Assembly: GCF_030680935.1 (NCBI RefSeq)
Contig: NZ_JAUXUP010000034.1
Span: 1-50,303 of the forward strand
Source: Polaromonas sp.
GTDB taxonomy: Bacteria; Pseudomonadota; Gammaproteobacteria; Burkholderiales; Burkholderiaceae_C
Direction of reading: 5' to 3'
Length of the DNA: 50,303 nt
Positions 1 to 8,598 of this stretch are shown here, piece by piece (position 1 is the stretch's first letter; the number at the start of each line of letters is the position of its first letter). The translations under genes were made by a program, and so were the position numbers. The notes under the pieces were generated by a model, which ran no database searches, was not told the DNA's origin, and saw only the letters and a list, made by a program, of their open reading frames with translations.

Positions 1-2091
1 CGGCGCAACCGCAAGCAGGAACAGGTCAGCGACGTCGAGGCGCTGATCAAGGATTTGTCCGAGCTCAATGTCGGCGACCCGGTGGTCCACAGCGCCCACG
101 GCATAGGCCGCTACAAGGGTCTGATCAACATGGACCTGGGCCAGGGCACCACCGAATTCCTGCATCTGCAATACGCCGATGAGGCCACGCTGTACGTGCC
201 GGTCAGCCAGTTGCAGCAAATCAGCCGCTACACCGGTGTCAGTGCCGACGAGGCGCCGCTGCACCGCCTGGGCAGTGGTCAGTGGGAAAAAGCCAAACGC
301 AAGGCCGCCGAGCAGGTGCGTGACTCGGCCGCCGAGCTGCTCAACATCTACGCGCGCCGCGCCGCCCGCGAGGGCCATGCCTTCCGCTACTCACCCGACG
401 ACTACGAGGTGTTTGCCAACGACTTCGGCTTTGAGGAGACCGCCGACCAGCGCGCCGCCATCCACGCGGTGATCCAGGACATGATCAGCCCGCGCCCCAT
501 GGACCGGCTGGTCTGCGGCGACGACGGCTTCGGCAAGACCGAGGTCGCCCTGCGCGCTGCCTTCATCGCCATCACCGGCGGCAAGCAGGTCGCCTTGCTG
601 GCGCCCACGACGCTGCTGGCCGAGCAGCACTACCAGACCCTGGTCGACCGTTTTGCCAAGTGGCCGGTCAAGGTCGCCGAGATGAGCCGCTTCCGCTCCG
701 GCAAGGAAATCACGGCCGCCATCAAGGGCATCGCCGACGGCAGCATCGACATCGTCGTGGGCACCCACAAGCTGTTGAGCCAGGACGTGAAATTCCAGCG
801 CCTGGGCCTGCTCATCATCGACGAGGAACACCGCTTTGGCGTGCGCCACAAAGAGGCGATGAAAGCCATGCGCGCCGAGGTTGATGTGCTGACCCTGACC
901 GCCACGCCGATTCCGCGTACGCTGGGCATGGCGCTCGAAGGCCTGCGCGATCTGAGTGTGATTGCGACCGCGCCGCAACGCCGACTGGCAATCAAAACCT
1001 TCTTGCGCAGTGAAAGCAATGGGGTGATCCGCGAAGCCGTGCTGCGTGAACTCAAGCGCGGTGGTCAGGTCTACTTTCTGCACAACGAGGTCGAGACCAT
1101 CCAGAACCGCCGCGAAAAACTCGAAGCCCTGTTGCCGGAAGCACGTATTGCCGTGGCGCACGGCCAGATGCCCGAGCGCGAGCTTGAAAAAGTCATGAAA
1201 GACTTTATTGCCCAGCGCTACAACCTGCTGCTGTGTTCCACCATCATCGAAACCGGCATTGACGTGCCCACGGCCAACACCATCGTCATGAGCCGCGCCG
1301 ACAAGTTCGGCCTGGCGCAGTTGCACCAGTTGCGCGGCCGCGTCGGCCGCAGCCACCACCAGGCTTATGCCTACCTGATGGTGCCCGACATCGAAGGCCT
1401 GACCAAACAGGCCAGCCAGCGGCTGGAAGCGATCCAGCAGATGGAAGAACTCGGCTCGGGCTTTTACCTGGCCATGCACGACCTCGAAATCCGCGGCACC
1501 GGCGAAGTGCTCGGTGAAAACCAGAGCGGCAACATGATGGAAATCGGCTTTCAGCTCTACAACGAGATGCTCAACGAGGCCGTGGCCTCTCTGAAAGCCG
1601 GGCGCGAACCGGACCTGCTGGCGCCGCTGAACGTCAGCACAGAGATCAACCTGCACGCCCCCGCCCTGCTGCCCAGCGACTACTGCGGCGATGTGCACTT
1701 GCGTCTGTCCTTCTACAAAAAACTGGCCACCGCGAAGACCACCGACCAGATCGATGCCCTGCTCGAAGAAATCGTCGATCGTTTCGGCAAACTGCCGGCG
1801 CAGGCGCAAACCCTGATCGACGTGCACCGCCTGCGCGTGATCGCCAAGCCTTACGGCGTGGTCAAGGTCGACGCCGCGCCGGGCGTGATCCACATCACGT
1901 TCAAAAAGGACCCACCCATCGAGTCGATGGCCATCATGCATCTGATCCAGAAAAACAAACACATCAAGCTGGCCGGCAACGACAAGCTGCGCATTGAGCG
2001 TGAGCTGAAAGAGCCGAAAGACCGGGCGCAGATGGTGCGGGATGTGCTGCGCAGCCTTGGGCAGCCCAGGGCTGTGGAAATATTGACTTAG
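1..2091 (+). CDS. mfd: Transcription-repair coupling factor Mfd, 5'-truncated by the window edge
   Basis: Mfd is the ATP-dependent DNA translocase that removes stalled RNA polymerase from lesions and recruits UvrA. The reading frame is open from base 1, so only the C-terminal 696 residues are seen and the true start lies outside. In order: the CarD-like RNA polymerase interaction domain (VGDPVVHSAHGIGRYKGL), a Q-like motif (TADQRAAI), Walker A, DEEH box, TATPIPRTL, the second helicase lobe with the TRG-type segment LHQLRGRVGRSHHQAYAYL, and the C-terminal regulatory domain (DYCGDVHLRLSFYKKL). Oddity: the Walker A reads CGDDGFGKTEV, whereas the family has GDVGFGKTEV; the Asp codon is GAC at 523-525, one base from GTC. 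The rest of the frame is intact, so this is either a real substitution or a base-call error. Identity is certain from the domain order. Confidence 0.97.
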   Translation, partial: RRNRKQEQVSDVEALIKDLSELNVGDPVVHSAHGIGRYKGLINMDLGQGTTEFLHLQYADEATLYVPVSQLQQISRYTGVSADEAPLHRLGSGQWEKAKRKAAEQVRDSAAELLNIYARRAAREGHAFRYSPDDYEVFANDFGFEETADQRAAIHAVIQDMISPRPMDRLVCGDDGFGKTEVALRAAFIAITGGKQVALLAPTTLLAEQHYQTLVDRFAKWPVKVAEMSRFRSGKEITAAIKGIADGSIDIVVGTHKLLSQDVKFQRLGLLIIDEEHRFGVRHKEAMKAMRAEVDVLTLTATPIPRTLGMALEGLRDLSVIATAPQRRLAIKTFLRSESNGVIREAVLRELKRGGQVYFLHNEVETIQNRREKLEALLPEARIAVAHGQMPERELEKVMKDFIAQRYNLLLCSTIIETGIDVPTANTIVMSRADKFGLAQLHQLRGRVGRSHHQAYAYLMVPDIEGLTKQASQRLEAIQQMEELGSGFYLAMHDLEIRGTGEVLGENQSGNMMEIGFQLYNEMLNEAVASLKAGREPDLLAPLNVSTEINLHAPALLPSDYCGDVHLRLSFYKKLATAKTTDQIDALLEEIVDRFGKLPAQAQTLIDVHRLRVIAKPYGVVKVDAAPGVIHITFKKDPPIESMAIMHLIQKNKHIKLAGNDKLRIERELKEPKDRAQMVRDVLRSLGQPRAVEILT

Positions 2092-2125
2092 GATGTAGCC
2101 ACACCGGCGCCCCGGAATATGCAGG

Positions 2126-2182
2126 AAAATGGCCTCCAGCCCATACTGAACGTGCGCAAGCAGCTACTGAAACGATAGCAAT
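2126..2182 (-). repeat. Interspersed palindromic repeat, copy a
   Basis: Read on the minus strand this shows the family pattern tgctat, then agtagctgcttgcgca, then gggctggaggccatttt. It fills most of the gap between mfd and serB. Five related copies occur in the window (8079, 19925, 25189, 45366, 48252). Confidence 0.7.
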
Positions 2183-2191
2183 CAAAGATCC

Positions 2192-2902
2192 ATGACACCC
2201 ACCGAAATTTTCCCTGGCCTCGTCGCCAACATCGCCACGCCCGACCTCAAACTCAGCGACTTCAAGCTGATCGCCTTCGACATGGACTCGACGCTGATCA
2301 ATATCGAATGCGTCGATGAAATTGCCGACGCCGCCGGGCGCAAAGCCGAAGTTGCCGCCATCACCGAAGCCGCCATGCGCGGCGAAATCACCGACTACAA
2401 GGACAGCCTGCGCCGCCGCGTGGCCCTGCTCAAAGGCGTGAGCGTCGAAAGCATGGATGGCGTTTACCACGAGCGCCTCAAGCTCAATCCCGGCGCCGCC
2501 GAACTGGTGCACGCCTGCAAGGAAGCCGGCATGAAGGTGCTGCTGGTCAGTGGAGGTTTCACCTTTTTCACCGACCGCATCCGGCGCGAGCTGGGCATCG
2601 ACTACACCCGCTCCAACGTGCTGGAAGTCGAGGCCGGCCTCCTCACTGGCCGCATGGTTGACCAGCCCTGGGGCGACATCTGCGACGGCGAGGAGAAGAA
2701 AAAGATGCTGCTGGAAACCTGCAGCATGCTGGGCATCACGCCTGGCCAGGCGATCGCCATGGGCGACGGCGCCAACGACCTGCCGATGATGGGTGTGGCC
2801 GGCCTGTCGGTGGCCTACCACGCCAAACCGGCAGTGCGCGCGCAGGCCATGGTCGCCATCAACGAAGGTGGGCTGGACCGCTTGCTGGAAGTGGTCCGCT
2901 AG
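2192..2902 (+). CDS. serB: Phosphoserine phosphatase SerB
   Basis: Cytosolic HAD-superfamily enzyme that hydrolyses O-phosphoserine to serine in the last step of serine synthesis. The 236-residue protein has motif I FDMDSTLI with the nucleophile and acid Asp30/Asp32, motif II VSGGFTFFT, and motif III MGDGANDLPMMG. The glutamate-bearing cap segment IECVDEIAD follows motif I, as in SerB. It lacks the N-terminal ACT-like domain of longer SerB proteins, which is usual in beta-proteobacteria. The ATG follows a repeat copy, with no strong ribosome binding site visible; the gene is probably transcribed from its own promoter or by read-through from mfd. The coding strand is uninterrupted and the assignment is firm. 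Confidence 0.95.
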   Translation: MTPTEIFPGLVANIATPDLKLSDFKLIAFDMDSTLINIECVDEIADAAGRKAEVAAITEAAMRGEITDYKDSLRRRVALLKGVSVESMDGVYHERLKLNPGAAELVHACKEAGMKVLLVSGGFTFFTDRIRRELGIDYTRSNVLEVEAGLLTGRMVDQPWGDICDGEEKKKMLLETCSMLGITPGQAIAMGDGANDLPMMGVAGLSVAYHAKPAVRAQAMVAINEGGLDRLLEVVR

Positions 2903-2905
2903 TCG

Positions 2906-3049
2906 ATGTTTCTGCTCAAGCGTTTCGAAAAGCTGCTGCACGCCTACCCGGACGCGGAGCCAGTGTTGCCGCCCCAAAGCTTCATTGCCTTCATCTGGGC
3001 CGCCTCCCGGGGCGCGCGTGGCTACATCCTGCTGCTTGCCGGGGTGTAG
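2906..3049 (+). pseudogene. Remnant: N-terminus of an ABC transporter permease/ATPase
   Basis: A 47-codon frame starts 3 bases after serB and encodes MFLLKRFEKLLHAYPDAEP, then PPQSFIAFIWAASRGARGYI, then a TAG. This resembles the extreme N-terminus of fused membrane/ATPase ABC exporters, which have a short charged start, a PPxxFxAFxW segment and then the first membrane helix. The frame stops just where the first helix begins, and no transporter body follows. I infer a deletion scar: the gene's start remains and the rest is gone. The family call is from memory of such N-termini and needs a search. Confidence 0.55.
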
Positions 3050-3151
3050 GCGCGGCCCGGGCTGGAGAACATGACCTGGGGCAGCACGAAAATGTCGATC
3101 AAGGATCCGTTCGGCAATCGCCTGACCTTTACCAACGCGATCAGCACCTGA
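3050..3151 (+). pseudogene. Remnant: C-terminus of a glyoxalase/bleomycin-resistance-like protein
   Basis: Directly after the TAG at 3047-3049, the same frame stays open to TGA at 3149-3151 and reads GLENMTWGSTKMSIKDPFGNRLTF. The pattern WG-x(3)-M-x-(I/V)-x-DPFGNRLTF is the C-terminal strand pair of vicinal-oxygen-chelate (glyoxalase-like) proteins. Nothing upstream encodes the first half of such a fold, so this is the tail of a lost gene joined to the head of another. A very short independent gene from the ATG at 3071 is possible but unlikely. Confidence 0.5.
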
Positions 3152-3183
3152 CACAGCGTCCTGCGCCTGGGGGCCCGGACACC

Positions 3184-4758
3184 TCAGGATTTTTCAATCA
3201 CCGGCCGACCGGCCTGCACTGAAAACCTGGCCAGGGTTTCAATGCCGCTGTCCTGCTGCGTGACATCGCTGGCCACCCGCAGCGTGGTCGTCAACTGCTT
3301 CGGCGTGAACTCGACCACACCATAACCCCGTCGCTCCGAATCGGCGAACAGGAAGTGCGGGTTCTCCGCCAGCAGCTCCGGTATCCTGGCGTTGCCGGCC
3401 GAGCGCGAGGTGATGCTGGTGCCACAAAACTCCACCCCGACAACCGGGCTGGCCGTATCCGCGTAATCGGCCTTGACATGACCCACCCAGTTTTCATGCA
3501 CGTCACCGCCCAGCAGCACCGGGTTGGCCACGCCATGTTTTTGCAGCGCACCGGTCAGGCGCGTGCGCGCCGCCGCATAACCATCCCAGCCGTCGTTCCA
3601 CAGCACTTGCCCCGGACCCCCCTTGAAATCACGCTGCCCGAACAGCGATTGCTGGCCCAGTACGTTCCAGTGGCTGTCGCGACTCACGGGCCGCGCGAGT
3701 TCGGTCTCCAGCCAGCGCTCCTGCTGCGGGCCCAGCATGCTGCGCGCCGGATCGTTCCAGGAGGCACAGCTGGCGGGATTGAGCGTGCTCGATCCTTTTT
3801 TGCCGTCGCGCGTACAGACCTGCGCATCCTTGTACTGCCGCGCATCGAGCATGGTCAGCGATGCCAGGCGCCCATAGTGCAGGCGCCGGTAGATGCGCAT
3901 CTCGGCGCCTTCGGCCAGGCCGGCCATGGCCCGCGTCAGCACCGAGGCCGGGACCGGCATGTGCTCGTAGAAGGCCTGGTAGGCCGCGGCTCGCCTTGCG
4001 GCGAAATCCGCCACCGCTTGCCCGCTGTTGCCTTCGGTGCTGCCCGCATAGTCGTTTTGCACTTCGTGGTCGTCCCAGCTCACCAGCCACGGACAGGCGG
4101 CGTGCATGGCCTGCAGGTCCACGTCGCCCTTGTGCAGCGCATAACGCTGGCGGTAGTCATCCAGCGTGAGCACCCAGCCGCCAGAGGGCACCCGAACCGC
4201 GTTGGATGCGTTGGGGTACTCATAGATGTAGTCGCCCAGAAACGTCACCAGGTCTAGGTTTTCATCACGCATGTGCCGCCATGCGCTGAAATAGCCGTGT
4301 TCCCAGCGCTGGCACGAGGCATACGCCAGTCGCAGCCGCGCCACCACCGCTTCGGGTGCCGGAAAGGTGCGTGTACGGCCCATGGGGCTGGTGGCGTCCC
4401 CGGCCACAAAGCGGTAGAAGTACCAGCGGTCGGCCTCCAGCCCCTGCACCTCCACATGCACCGAATGGGCCAGTCCCGGCAGCGCCTGGGTCTGCCCGGT
4501 CTGCACCAGGCGTGAAAATTTGTCGTCATGAGCGACCTCCCAGCGCACCGTGGCGGGCCCCTGCCCGGCAGGAAGGAGCAGCCGTGTCCAGAGCACCACC
4601 GAACCATGGGTCGGCGAACCGCTGGCCACGCCCAGGGCAAACGGCTCGGTGTCGCTGCGCAGCCGGGTCCAGGCACCGCGCGGCAAGCCCATGCCTGCGC
4701 CGCCCGCCATGGCCCATTGCAGCACCTCGCGGCGCGTGAGCGGCGCCCCGGCGCTCAA
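3184..4758 (-). CDS. phoD: PhoD-type alkaline phosphatase/phosphodiesterase, Tat-exported
   Basis: 524-residue PhoD-family metallophosphatase that releases phosphate from phosphomono- and diesters outside the cytoplasm. The N-terminus LTRREVLQWAMAGGAG is a twin-arginine signal, so export is folded and metal-loaded. A PhoD N-terminal domain (FALGVASGSPTHGSVVLWTRL) precedes the catalytic domain, with metal-binding segments TFLGDYIYEY, SWDDHEVQNDY and LLGGDVHENW. The start is a TTG at 4758 that overlaps the kinase stop (TTGA) and is preceded by a GGGGGAAG ribosome binding site. That start keeps the twin arginines at residues 9-10; later starts would lose them. The gene is translationally coupled to the upstream sensor kinase, suggesting that phosphate or envelope sensing and phosphatase production are linked. 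The family call is firm; substrate is unknown. Confidence 0.9.
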   Translation of the reverse strand: MSAGAPLTRREVLQWAMAGGAGMGLPRGAWTRLRSDTEPFALGVASGSPTHGSVVLWTRLLLPAGQGPATVRWEVAHDDKFSRLVQTGQTQALPGLAHSVHVEVQGLEADRWYFYRFVAGDATSPMGRTRTFPAPEAVVARLRLAYASCQRWEHGYFSAWRHMRDENLDLVTFLGDYIYEYPNASNAVRVPSGGWVLTLDDYRQRYALHKGDVDLQAMHAACPWLVSWDDHEVQNDYAGSTEGNSGQAVADFAARRAAAYQAFYEHMPVPASVLTRAMAGLAEGAEMRIYRRLHYGRLASLTMLDARQYKDAQVCTRDGKKGSSTLNPASCASWNDPARSMLGPQQERWLETELARPVSRDSHWNVLGQQSLFGQRDFKGGPGQVLWNDGWDGYAAARTRLTGALQKHGVANPVLLGGDVHENWVGHVKADYADTASPVVGVEFCGTSITSRSAGNARIPELLAENPHFLFADSERRGYGVVEFTPKQLTTTLRVASDVTQQDSGIETLARFSVQAGRPVIEKS

Positions 4759-7592
4759 ACACTTCCCCCAGTGGCGGGTGACCGCGGCAGGCGCACCGTG
4801 AAACAGCTTCCCGCCCCCGCCTGGCTGCTGACAGCGAGCGTGCCGCCGTGCATGTCCACCGCATTCTTGACAATCGCCAGACCCAGGCCGGTCCCGGGAA
4901 TGCTGCCCACGTTGCTGGCGCGGTGGAAGGACTCGAACAGGTGCCCGAGTTCGTCCTCCGGGATGCCAATGCCCTGGTCTGACACCTCAAACACCACGCC
5001 CTGCGAATCCTCCGTCACCCTGAACAGCACCCGTCCACCCTGCGGTGAATATTTGACAGCGTTGGACAGCAGATTGCTGAAGATGTGCCTGAGCAGTTTT
5101 TCGTCGTACAGGCCGGGCGCGGCGCCGGTCGCATGGTCCAGCTGCAGTTCACACCGGCTGCCCGGGTGTTGCAGGCGGGCCTCCTCGATCAATTGATGGC
5201 TCAGGGCCTGCAGGTCCAGCGGGCGCGGCTCAAACTCCAGCATCCGGGCCTCGCCCTTGCCAATCAGCAGCACCCGGTCCAGCATGCGCATCATGCGCTG
5301 CACACTCGCGGCAATCGTGTCCAGCGTGTCGGACTTTTCCTGTGCCGGCAAACGCTCGCCGTAATGCTTGAGGATCTCGCCGGACGACAGGATGGTGGCC
5401 AGCGGCGTTCGGAACTCGTGGCTGGTCATGGCCACGAAACGGCTGCGCAACGCGTTCAGCTCCTTTTGCTGTTCCAGTGCCGCGCGCGTGTCTTCTTCTG
5501 ATTTTTTGCGCTCGGTGATGTCCAGAAAGGTCCAGATCACGCCCGACTCGGGATCGTGGGACCGCAGGCAGTTGCCGCCCATCTGGACCCAGAAAAGCTC
5601 GCCGCTGCGGCGCCGCAACTGCAGTTCCCCGTCATACGTGCCGGACGCGCGCAAGGTCTGCCGCGCGATCCGCCCGAAGGACTCCCAGGCGAGGCTGTCG
5701 GTGTGCAAACGTTCGGACGAATGGCCAATCAGTTCCTCGCGCGGGTAGCCCACCATCTCGGCAAACTTGTCGTTCACCCATTCATGCTTGCGCGCTACCG
5801 ACAGCACAATGCCGACCAGTGCGCTGTTGAGAATCGCTTCGCGTTCCGACGAGGTGCGCAGCAGCTCGGCCTCCAGATGCTTGCGACGCGTGATGTCCGT
5901 CATCACCCAGACCGTGCCCTGCGTCATGTCTCGCGGACTGACCGCCTTGCCTGACAACGAGGTCCAGATGAGTGTGCCGTCGTACTGGCGCATCTGGATT
6001 TCAGTCTCGTAGGCGCGTCCTTCGCGGATACAGGCGGCCACCTCACCGCCAACGCGCAGGTACTCCTCACGCGACAGGTAAAACGGCTCCATCGATGTCG
6101 AGGTCTGGTCACCCGCGCCAAAGATTTCAAACATGGCCTGATTGGCCCATCGAAAGCGCCCATCCGGTGTCAAAAAGGCGATTCCGACGATGGAATTTTC
6201 AAGTATGGTTTCGCGCTCCTGCAGTACCGTGCGGTAACGCTCCTGTGACTGGCTCAGCGCCTGGACCATCGCATGGTCGGCCTGGCTGGCAGCTTGCGCA
6301 CGCTCTTTTTCCGCTCGCTCCACATTGATCCGGTCGGCCAGCGCAAACGACAGCAACAACATCTCCAGTGCGGAGCCAATCAGCAACGCATTGGCTGTCA
6401 GCAAATTCGACGGCAGGACGCCGGTGTTGTGCAGCACCAGCGTAACCACGCCCAGCAACAGCACCGCCCAGGCCAACAAAAAATAACGCGCGCCGGGGTG
6501 TTTGGCCCGCACGCTGAGCACGCCCGCCACCACCAGCGTGGTGACGCTGAGGACCGCCAGTACGGTGACCATCCAGGAAGACACCGTGTAAGGCAGCAGT
6601 AGCGCAGCCATCAAGGCCAGCAGCCAGCCCCCTACCAGTGCCAGAATGACACGGTTCATAAGCGGCATGCGCATCGACGTGGCCAGAAAGTTGCGTGCGA
6701 ATAGAAGGCCAAACGCAGCGGCAACCGACATGCCCACGGGGGGCGAAACGCTGTTCCACCAGACTTGCTGGGGCCAGAGAAATTGGGCACCCATCCCGGT
6801 CAGGGCGGCCAGCGACAACGCCATGCCGGCTACAAAAGCCACATAAATCAGGTAAGCCCGCTCGCGTACCGACCCGTACAGCAGCAGGTTGTACAAAAGC
6901 AGGCCCGCCAGCAGGCCAAAATACATGCTGAGCAGTGAATACTCGCCCTGATCGTGCGACCACAGCGCTTGTGGCTGCCAGATGCGTACCGGCGCGGACA
7001 AGGTGCCCTGCGACTGCACGCGCAAGTACACAACCGTCTCCTGCCCGGGGACCAGCGTGATTGGCAGCACATGATTGCGGTGCGGTATCACGCGGCTGGT
7101 AAAAGGCTGAAGGTCTCCCCCCGTCTGGCGGTCAAAGCCTCCGTGGGAATTGGCCGTGAACAGCGCCAGTTGATCCAGCGCCGGGTAAGCCACCTCCAGC
7201 AGCCACTGGCGCGGCGCACCGCGCTGCGGCTGTAGCGCAATGCGCAACCAGTAGGCGGAAGTCGTCAATCCGAAATTGGTCGCTGCACCGCCCTGCGCCA
7301 CGGGCTTGAAGGCGGTCTGCTGCTGCGGCGCCAGCACGTCGTCCAGCGTCCACTTCCCTGTCGCATCCTCCAGCACCATGAAGTCGCGCGACAGCGGATA
7401 GCTGGCCTCCTGGCCCACGGCCAGTTTTCCGTCCTGGGCTTGCGCCAGCGGCAGACCCAGGCACACGAGCACGGCCAGCAGCAGGCCAAACCGCCACAAG
7501 CCCGCCGGCAGGCGCAGAACTGGTAGAAACCGCAAAACGAGTTGCAAAGGCATTGGCAGACGGCGGGACACTGAGGGCTGGTCATTATCCAT
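4755..7592 (-). CDS. 7TMR-DISM sensor histidine kinase with two PAS domains
   Basis: Inner-membrane histidine kinase of 945 residues from ATG 7592, which has GAGGG just upstream; a TTG at 7601 would add three residues. A signal/membrane segment near residues 25-50 is followed by a periplasmic DISMED2-type domain (about 55-190, with SAYWLRIAL), seven hydrophobic helices (about 210-420), PAS/PAC 1 (about 450-570), PAS/PAC 2 (about 580-700), HisKA with the phosphoacceptor in TSHEFRTPL, and HATPase_c with N box FSNLLSNAVKYSP, G1 SDQGIGIPE and G2 GTGLGLAIVK. There is no receiver domain, so it must pass phosphate to a separate regulator. The nearest candidate is the single-domain receiver at 8169-8558. 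7TMR-DISM receptors are thought to bind carbohydrate-like or small-molecule ligands; the actual ligand cannot be told. The 3' end overlaps phoD by 4 nt. Confidence 0.93.
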   Translation of the reverse strand: MDNDQPSVSRRLPMPLQLVLRFLPVLRLPAGLWRFGLLLAVLVCLGLPLAQAQDGKLAVGQEASYPLSRDFMVLEDATGKWTLDDVLAPQQQTAFKPVAQGGAATNFGLTTSAYWLRIALQPQRGAPRQWLLEVAYPALDQLALFTANSHGGFDRQTGGDLQPFTSRVIPHRNHVLPITLVPGQETVVYLRVQSQGTLSAPVRIWQPQALWSHDQGEYSLLSMYFGLLAGLLLYNLLLYGSVRERAYLIYVAFVAGMALSLAALTGMGAQFLWPQQVWWNSVSPPVGMSVAAAFGLLFARNFLATSMRMPLMNRVILALVGGWLLALMAALLLPYTVSSWMVTVLAVLSVTTLVVAGVLSVRAKHPGARYFLLAWAVLLLGVVTLVLHNTGVLPSNLLTANALLIGSALEMLLLSFALADRINVERAEKERAQAASQADHAMVQALSQSQERYRTVLQERETILENSIVGIAFLTPDGRFRWANQAMFEIFGAGDQTSTSMEPFYLSREEYLRVGGEVAACIREGRAYETEIQMRQYDGTLIWTSLSGKAVSPRDMTQGTVWVMTDITRRKHLEAELLRTSSEREAILNSALVGIVLSVARKHEWVNDKFAEMVGYPREELIGHSSERLHTDSLAWESFGRIARQTLRASGTYDGELQLRRRSGELFWVQMGGNCLRSHDPESGVIWTFLDITERKKSEEDTRAALEQQKELNALRSRFVAMTSHEFRTPLATILSSGEILKHYGERLPAQEKSDTLDTIAASVQRMMRMLDRVLLIGKGEARMLEFEPRPLDLQALSHQLIEEARLQHPGSRCELQLDHATGAAPGLYDEKLLRHIFSNLLSNAVKYSPQGGRVLFRVTEDSQGVVFEVSDQGIGIPEDELGHLFESFHRASNVGSIPGTGLGLAIVKNAVDMHGGTLAVSSQAGAGSCFTVRLPRSPATGGSV

Positions 7593-7694
7593 CGCCCTCA
7601 ACTTGCGCTGGACAAGCCGGGCAAGGATGGTTACGGTGACCTTACACCGTTATGACCTTGCGCCATTACGCCAACAAGCCACAAGGAGAGCCCC

Positions 7695-8024
7695 ATGGCC
7701 CTGATCCACGCCCAGCCTTTTGATGTCATCAGCCTGAAGCCCCTGGCGGCAAAGCTGCATGAGGTCAAAAGCCACAGCCTGCTCAAGACCTCACAACTGC
7801 AATTGATGCGCGTGGTGATGCTTACAGGTCAGACCATGCCAGAGCATCATGTCGCAGGCGAAATCACCATTCAATGCCTCGAAGGAAATGTGATGATAAG
7901 TACACCCGGGCGCTCAAGTGCCTTGGCCGCGGGCGAGCTGATGGCCCTGCCCGCACACGAGCCACACGGCTTGAAGGCAGTTGCGGATTCGTCTTTGCTG
8001 GTGACTGTCCTGCTACAGCAGTGA
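7695..8024 (+). CDS. Small cupin-domain protein
   Basis: A 109-residue protein made of one conserved beta-barrel cupin domain. Motif 1 reads GQTMPEHHVAGEITIQCLEGNVMI, with two histidines and a glutamate as in metal-binding cupins; motif 2 reads PAHEPHGLKA with one histidine. A clear AAGGAG ribosome binding site precedes the ATG. It is transcribed opposite to the kinase on its left and the response regulator on its right, sitting between the two likely signalling partners. Such single cupins range from isomerases and dioxygenases to ligand-binding sensors, so no reaction can be assigned. The fold assignment is solid. Confidence 0.85.
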   Translation: MALIHAQPFDVISLKPLAAKLHEVKSHSLLKTSQLQLMRVVMLTGQTMPEHHVAGEITIQCLEGNVMISTPGRSSALAAGELMALPAHEPHGLKAVADSSLLVTVLLQQ

Positions 8025-8078
8025 GCTGTGGCAGCAGGCTCGGAAAAAAATGCCCTAACCGCCCCCAGCCTTCGCTCC

Positions 8079-8135
8079 TGCTATATTTTTTATAGCTGCT
8101 TGCGCAGCCTGCGCAAGGGCTGGCTACCATTTTTA
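8079..8135 (+). repeat. Interspersed palindromic repeat, copy b
   Basis: Reads tgctat, atagctgcttgcgca, gcctgcgcaagggctgg, ccattttta. The core TTGCGCA-gcc-TGCGCAA is a perfect 7-bp inverted repeat. It lies between the convergent cupin and response-regulator genes and could fold in either transcript. Confidence 0.75.
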
Positions 8136-8168
8136 TGGGGGAATCCGCGCCATTCGGCGGAAGCGCAC

Positions 8169-8558
8169 TCAATGGACCGGGATGGCGACGGCGGTCTCGG
8201 CAATGCAGTACGCAAAAAATTCATCCAGCTCATTGGATTTGTCGAATACCGCGTCGGCACCCAGTGCCAGGCTGCGCTGACGAATATCGGCTGTAGCGTA
8301 GTTGGTCAGCACCACCACCTTCTGGTAGGCCTGACGGTCTCGGCACCCGGCCAGCACGCCCAGGCCACTTCCCTCCTGCAAAAACATGTCGACGACAGCC
8401 AGCTGCCAGCGACCGTCGTGCAACGACAGCCACAATGTGGCTTCTGACTCGGTGGCAGCATGGCCCACCACCTTCACGGAGGCAATTTCCTCCAGTGTCT
8501 CAATCAGATTTTCGAGAATGGTCTGATTGTCCTCAACGATATAGGTAATGAGTGCCAA
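8169..8558 (-). CDS. Single-domain response regulator (receiver only)
   Basis: A 129-residue CheY-like receiver with no output domain. The acidic pocket is Glu9-Asp10 (IVEDN), the phospho-acceptor is Asp57 (AVVDMFL), the switch Thr is Thr85 (VVLTN) and the conserved Lys is Lys107 (FDKSN); all key residues are present. The start is TTG at 8558, since no ATG lies in the first beta strand and this start leaves the usual 8 residues before the acidic pocket. It probably acts through protein-protein contact or in a phosphorelay. The histidine kinase at 4755-7592, one gene away, has no receiver of its own and is the natural partner, but pairing is inference. The 68-aa gene lies 40 bp upstream on the same strand. 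Confidence 0.9.
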   Translation of the reverse strand: MALITYIVEDNQTILENLIETLEEIASVKVVGHAATESEATLWLSLHDGRWQLAVVDMFLQEGSGLGVLAGCRDRQAYQKVVVLTNYATADIRQRSLALGADAVFDKSNELDEFFAYCIAETAVAIPVH

Positions 8559-8598
8559 GGTGTATCCAGAAAAGTCGGTGATGGGCGGCGAGCCAGTT

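Noticed and set aside
391..1962. 523-codon open frame antisense to mfd
   Set aside because: A mirror of a high-GC coding sequence. The mfd strand has clear domains; this frame is low-complexity in His, Gly, Gln and Val and has no recognisable motif.
1964..3154. 396-codon minus-strand frame over the mfd end, serB and the gene scar
   Set aside because: It crosses several features and is antisense to serB; there is no ribosome binding site or motif.
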